A DNA stretch of 64,000 nt. Origin: Xenopus tropicalis (Eukaryota > Chordata > Amphibia > Anura > Pipidae). A model generated the notes under the pieces. The model had not been told where the DNA came from and made no database searches. It was given only the letters and a program-made list of their open reading frames with translations. The stretch spans positions 139,437,545-139,501,544 of the forward strand of contig NC_030680.2 of NCBI RefSeq assembly GCF_000004195.4. The letters are read 5' to 3'. Shown one piece after another: positions 59,720-64,000 of the stretch (positions are counted from its first letter, which is position 1; each line of letters begins with the position of its first letter). The position numbers and the translations under genes are program-made.

Positions 59720-61152
59720 GATGCAGACCCCATGTATGTGGGGGGGCCTGTGGCATAGGGGTCTGTTTTGTCTATAGTTGTTAGAAATCCCCCATCCCCA
59801 GCCAGCATGAGCGTGGGGGGGATGGAGGGCCGGGCAGGGGCTGCTGTGTGCGTGCCGGGCCCCTCTGAGGAGCATTTTGCAGCCCTGTTGTTGTTACACC
59901 ACTAGCACAAATTGCCCCACATAGAATGCCCGGCACTTAAGGCTAATGGCATGTGGGGAGATTTGTCGTCCAGGGTTAAATCTGGGCTACTGGGACAACA
60001 AAACCACCCCAGACTGTTTCCCATCTAGTGGGAAACCATACGCAGCATTTTGTTTACAAGGAAACTTCGGGCGACTTTGGAAAAGCAAGACCCACGTATG
60101 CTTTCCCACCAGCAATTTACTTTATTAAGATTTGGGTGATTTCTGAGCTCACATTTTAAGAATATGCATTTACCAAAACATGAACCATATCCCAGTTTTT
60201 GCATAAAGGGGACAGTTCACCTTTAAGTTACCTATTACTATGTTACAGAGAGAAAGAGATCCCTCCTTTCCCTATTTGCACTATTATATCAACACTCGTC
60301 CACTGCCACCAAATTAAAATTCTCATTAAAAAGAAACCCTTATTTTTGTAGTTTGTTTCTCTTTTTTATAAAACTTTTATTATAACAATATTTTTTACAA
60401 TGTAAAAAAAGATTTTCTCAAGCAAAATATAATATACATGTACAGTACATATACATCCAAAAATATCAGGCACATAAGTGTTTGAGAGTTGTCACTGGAA
60501 CTCCTCTCTGAACACAACTGGTTCATAGCATTAAGTAGATGCATTTTGGCTCCAGATGTTCCCAACCCTTTCCATCCCTTCCCTTTTCTTTTGGGAACAT
60601 ATCGAAGGAGCCAAGTTTCAGGTTGGTAACGGATCCTGCCTGGGGTAGATTCCTTTTTGGCGCTTATACGTTCTTCATTGGATCTGTTAATATTCTATCA
60701 TAGAAATTCCTTTGGGCAGATTGTTGGTCTTAGTCTCTAATAACTCGTCTAAAGTTGCCCATTTGCTCCTAAGGGAAGAATGTTATAATATTAGCTACGG
60801 AGCAGATCTTTGGTTTAACAAAGTAAATTCTAGGAAACTACAAATGAATGTGAGATAATAGGTGTAATTTCAGCTAGCCATTTAGCATATCTCCACATTT
60901 ATGTAGTAATTACCCCTAGTAATTAAACACCTACACCTGGATATTAAAATGCCCTAAAAGCACCCTGAGGGGCAGATTTATTAGCATTTGAATTTTTTAA
61001 ATCCCCAAAAAACCTGAAATCTCAAATGTGGCCATCATCACAGCCACTTGGCCGTTATTTCCCCTTGAGCTTCCTTGTTAAAAGAGTCTGATTGAAAATC
61101 CTAAGGGATTTCCTTATTACATTTGTTGCAGATTTAGTTCTTTTCAACTTAC
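59720..61152. other. Stretch between the hAT element and the exon array
   Basis: Holds a stub of the 'ggggagatttgtcg' MITE at 59953-59970 and AT-rich sequence. At 60360-60800 on the minus strand is a degenerate coding-like stretch (KWATLDELLETK, MHLLNAMNQL) followed by an A-rich end. It may be a LINE remnant; an alternative reading as a terminal exon is discussed under rejected items. Confidence 0.35.
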
Positions 61153-61278
61153 GCCATAGTCTTCCTCTGATTCATCAGAACCATAAACTTCTTCATAAAC
61201 TTCTTCATAAACAAGTTCTTCATAAACAAGTTCTTCATAAACAAGTTCTTCATAAACAAGTTCTTCATCAGGTTCCTC
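61153..61278 (-). repeat. Exon with internal 15-base coding repeat (YEELV)
   Basis: Encodes EEPDEELVYEELVYEELV and onward, with four ELVYE pentapeptides, then EEVYEEVYGSDESEEDYG. The 15-base unit gaacttgtttatgaa is tandemly copied inside the exon, so growth occurred within the exon as well as by copying whole exons. Confidence 0.85.
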
Positions 61279-63588
61279 CTTGTTAAGAGAAAAAGACAAA
61301 TACAATTACACAAAAACACATTTTACATTCAAAGGCATTCAGTATCGGGATTTTCTTATTATATTTGTTGCAGATTTAGTTCTTTTCCACTTACGTCATA
61401 ATCTACCTCTTCCTCTAATTCATAAGAACCATAAAATTCTTCATACAGTTCTACTTCCTCAGGTTCCTCCTTGTTAAGAGAAAAAGACAAAAACAATTAC
61501 ACAAAAACACATTTTACATTCAAAGGCATTCACTATCGGGATTGTTCTTATTATATTTGTTGCTGATTCCGTTCTTTTCCACTTACGTCACAGTCTTCCT
61601 CTTCCTCTAATTCATAAGAACCATAAACTTCTTCATACAGTTCTTCATAAACTTCTTCATAAATTTCTTCATAAACAAGTTCTTCTTCATCATCTACCTC
61701 TTCCTCTGATTCATTAGAACCATAAAATTCTTCAGGTTCTTCATCAGGTTCCTCCTTGGTAAGAGAAAAAGACAAAAACAATTACACAAAAACACATTTT
61801 ACATTCAAAGTCAATCAATATCGGGATTTTCTTATTATATTTTTGCAGATTTAGTTCTTTTCCACTTACGTCATAATCTACCTCTTCCTCTGATTCATTA
61901 GAACCATAACATTTTTCAGGTTCTTCATCAGGTTCCTCCTTGTTAAGAGAAAAAGACAAATACAATTACACAAAAACACATTTTACATTCAAAGTCAATC
62001 AATATCAGGATTTTCTTATTATATTTTTTGCAGATTTAGTTCTTTTCCACTTACGTCATAATCTACCTCTTCCTCTGATTCATTAGAACCATAACATTTT
62101 TCAGGTTCTTCATCAGGTTCCTCCTTGTTAAGAGAAAAAGACAAATACAATTACACAAAAACACATTTTACATTCAAAGTCAATCAATATCGGGATTTTC
62201 TTATGATAGTTTTTGCAGATTTAGTTCTTTTCCACTTACGTCATAATCTACCTCTTCCTCTGATTCATTAGAACCATAACATTTTTCAGGTTCTTCATCA
62301 GGTTCCTCCTTGTTAAGAGAAAAAGACAAATACAATTACACAAAAACACATTTTACATTCAAAGTCAATCAATATCAGGATTTTCTTATTATATTTTTTG
62401 CAGATTTAGTTCTTTTCCACTTACGTCATAATCTACCTCTTCCTCTGATTCATTAGAACCATAACATTTTTCAGGTTCTTCATCAGGTTCCTCCTTGTTA
62501 AGAGAAAAAGACAAATACAATTACACAAAAACACATTTTACATTCAAAGTCAATCAATATCGGGATTTTCTTATGATATTTTTTGCAGATTTAGTTCTTT
62601 TCCACTTACGTCATAATCTACCTCTTCCTCTGATTCATTAGAACCATAACATTTTTCAGGTTCTTCATCAGGTTCCTCCTTGTTAAGAGAAAAAGACAAA
62701 TACAATTACACAAAAACACATTTTACATTCAAAGTCATTCAATATCGGGATTGTTCCACTTACTTCAAAGATGTAAGTTTGTTGTCTGTTCTGCTCTGGG
62801 TGTTCCTGCGTAAGAGACAGAGATATCAGGCCTCACACCGGTATTTAACGTATCTTTCATGATACAAAAACAAGCAACTTTAGTTCATATTTTTATCAGT
62901 TTTATATTATGTATTTCTTGCGACTTACTTGAGCGACAACGTTACTAGTAGATGGAACTGGTTCCTGGTTCAGGAAAAAAAGAGAATAATGAGATCAGGG
63001 AGATCAACTCGGCTCTTTGCTGGAAAAGCTAAAACCTATTTCTTGTGACCTTATGGGTTTGGCAGTTGCGATAGATAGATAGATAGATAGATAGATAACT
63101 TTGTTAGGAGGTCAATAAATGTGAATTTGGAAAAGTCAGATGGCTCAGGTGAATACTCCTATTTAGCCAAAGAGAAATTATTCTTTATTCAAAGGAAGGT
63201 TTTTTAAAGTATTTTTTTTTTTTGTCTATTTTAACTTACCGGGCAAATATCCTCGCCAGTTTCATCTTCTGTTTGTTCCTGGTTAAAGAATAAAAAAAAA
63301 GTGTGATTAACTCATTCACTACTGTAATGATGTATCTGATAAAGGGCAAAATAACCAGTTACTTTCCACTATTGCCTTTCCCACTTACTTGGAAGGTGTT
63401 ATCTCCAAGCCCCACAATCTGCTCCGGGTTGTCCTGCGTAAGAGACAGAGATATCAGGCCTCTATACGGTATTTATCTTTCATAATACAAAAACAAGCAA
63501 CTTTACTTCATATATTTTATCAGTTGTAAACGATTTATTTCTCGCTACTTACTCCAGAGACCACATTCCCAGTAGGTGGAACTGGTTG
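61153..63588 (-). CDS. Unknown acidic protein encoded by thirteen micro-exons (partial; 5' end off window)
   Basis: In transcript order the exons are 63553-63588, 63389-63433, 63240-63278, 62929-62964, 62764-62805, 62610-62678, 62425-62493, 62240-62308, 62055-62123, 61870-61938, 61587-61754, 61395-61469, 61153-61278. Each has an AG acceptor after a pyrimidine tract and a GTAAGT-type donor (GTAAGT in nearly all). Each is a multiple of three, open, and starts and ends in phase 0, giving 304 residues. The first five encode Pro/Glu/Gln-rich peptides (PVPPTGN, NPEQIVG). The last eight begin EEP and are rich in Glu, Asp and Tyr (EEPDEEP, YGSNESEEEVDYD, YEELVYEELV). No known domain is visible. The downstream exon is not certain. 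The TTLL gene starts 7 kb further on the same strand with matching phase. Confidence 0.65.
61755..62678 (-). repeat. Five tandem 185-base exon-plus-intron units
   Basis: Units 61755-61938 (184), 61939-62123, 62124-62308, 62309-62493 and 62494-62678 (185 each) are nearly identical. Each contains a 69-base exon (23 codons, EEPDEEPEKCYGSNE and so on) and a 115- or 116-base intron with intact acceptor and donor. Two further longer units lie at 61279-61469 and 61470-61754, with introns of 116 and 117 bases. Confidence 0.95.
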
Positions 63589-63690
63589 CTGGTTAAGAGA
63601 AAAGAGAATAATGAGATCAGGGAGATCAACTCGGCTCTTTGCTGGAAAAGCTCAAACCTATTTCTAGTGACCTTATGGGTTTGGCAGTTG
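62806..63690. repeat. Tandem segmental duplication carrying two exons
   Basis: 62764-63080 and 63389-63690 match along their length, including introns: 'ctgcgtaagagacagagatatcagg' and 'aataatgagatcagggagatcaactcggctctttgctgg' (shared in pieces). Each carries one EP/QPVP exon and one PEQ exon. The first copy is followed by a GATA microsatellite. Confidence 0.85.
63069..63097. repeat. GATA microsatellite
   Basis: About seven gata units in an intron of the micro-exon gene. Confidence 0.9.
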
Positions 63691-64000
63691 CATTAATCTG
63701 TATTTAAAATGGATTATTAAATGTATGTGGCAGGGCACATGGCTAGAGCCGACTGTGTGTGCCAGTATAGGGGTGCAAAGCGGATATATATAATGTAGGG
63801 GGGCAGTACAACTATGGGAGCCTACATACACTGGCAGGTACAGGCGCAGTAGGGTAAAAGCCAATTACACATGAAAAGCTGCTTTTTCCCTTTACTGTGT
63901 ATGCGCCTGTCTGTGTCCAAAGGGAAGAAGAGGAAAGAGACAGGTGGGCACATAGATAGATAGATAGGTAGATAGATAGATAGGTTGGCAGATAGATAGG
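63690..64000. other. Right edge, no exon seen
   Basis: Contains 'gcgcagtagggtaaaagcc..cttttccctttactgtgtatgcgcc', an imperfect inverted pair like that in 58914-59334, and a GATA-rich microsatellite from 63954 to the edge. Confidence 0.5.

Noticed and set aside
59273..59875. 200-codon open frame on the minus strand and overlapping plus-strand frames
   Set aside because: They lie in the hAT element and its pyrimidine-rich tandem repeat; the composition explains the lack of stops and no protein family is visible.
60730..60768. Possible terminal exon for the micro-exon gene (acceptor cttcccttag, then twelve codons and TAA in phase 0)
   Set aside because: The phase fits, and an AATAAA lies at 60376-60381, but another frame of the same stretch reads KWATLDELLETK and looks like a decayed LINE; without transcript data this cannot be decided.
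61153..62678. CRISPR-like regular spacing
   Set aside because: The units are 185 bases, nearly identical over their whole length and contain splice sites; there are no unique spacers, and the DNA is eukaryotic.

Overview
The window looks like nuclear DNA of a pipid frog, most likely Xenopus. It has multi-exon genes with GT-AG introns, a dense load of DNA-transposon derivatives (TTAA-type, hAT and fold-back MITEs), a SPIN-type hAT copy, old CR1/L2-like LINE remnants and Xenopus-type LTRs. No prokaryotic features are present. The species is inferred from repeat families I recognise; it was not tested by a search.

Layout. (1) 1-10.4 kb: two related minus-strand genes for THAP-domain proteins derived from a Kolobok-like transposase. 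One is complete (8241-10409). The other is cut by the left edge (1-829) and is open throughout. A decayed LINE carrying a SPIN insertion lies between them. (2) 10.4-17.9 kb: intergenic, mostly MITEs. (3) 17.9-30.3 kb: an eight-exon minus-strand gene for a DNase I-family endonuclease of 267 residues with no signal peptide, most like the DNase1L4 group. (4) 30.3-45.5 kb: gene-free, made of MITEs, a 113-bp minisatellite that grew inside a MITE, and LINE fragments. (5) 45.5-54.7 kb: a minus-strand gene for a tubulin tyrosine ligase-like protein of the TTLL3/TTLL8 glycylase class. Fifteen coding exons join in frame to 679 residues. (6) 54.7-61.1 kb: two LTR-like insertions, a hAT element and nested MITEs. 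(7) 61.1-63.6 kb: thirteen tiny minus-strand exons, all phase 0 at both ends. Eight encode Glu/Tyr-rich peptides, and five of those sit in nearly identical 185-bp exon-plus-intron tandem units. The gene continues past the right edge, and its 3' end is unknown.

How the parts relate. All recognised genes are on the minus strand. The TTLL protein should modify tubulin or other acidic tails at cilia. The Glu/Tyr-rich exon array lies directly upstream on the same strand, with the same exon phase and very similar acceptor sites as TTLL exons 1-4. It may therefore be an N-terminal extension of that gene or a sister gene. The two most interesting items are this exon array and the pair of THAP/Kolobok proteins. 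The complete protein keeps the fold signatures of the transposase but has lost residues expected at its catalytic positions, which suggests domestication.
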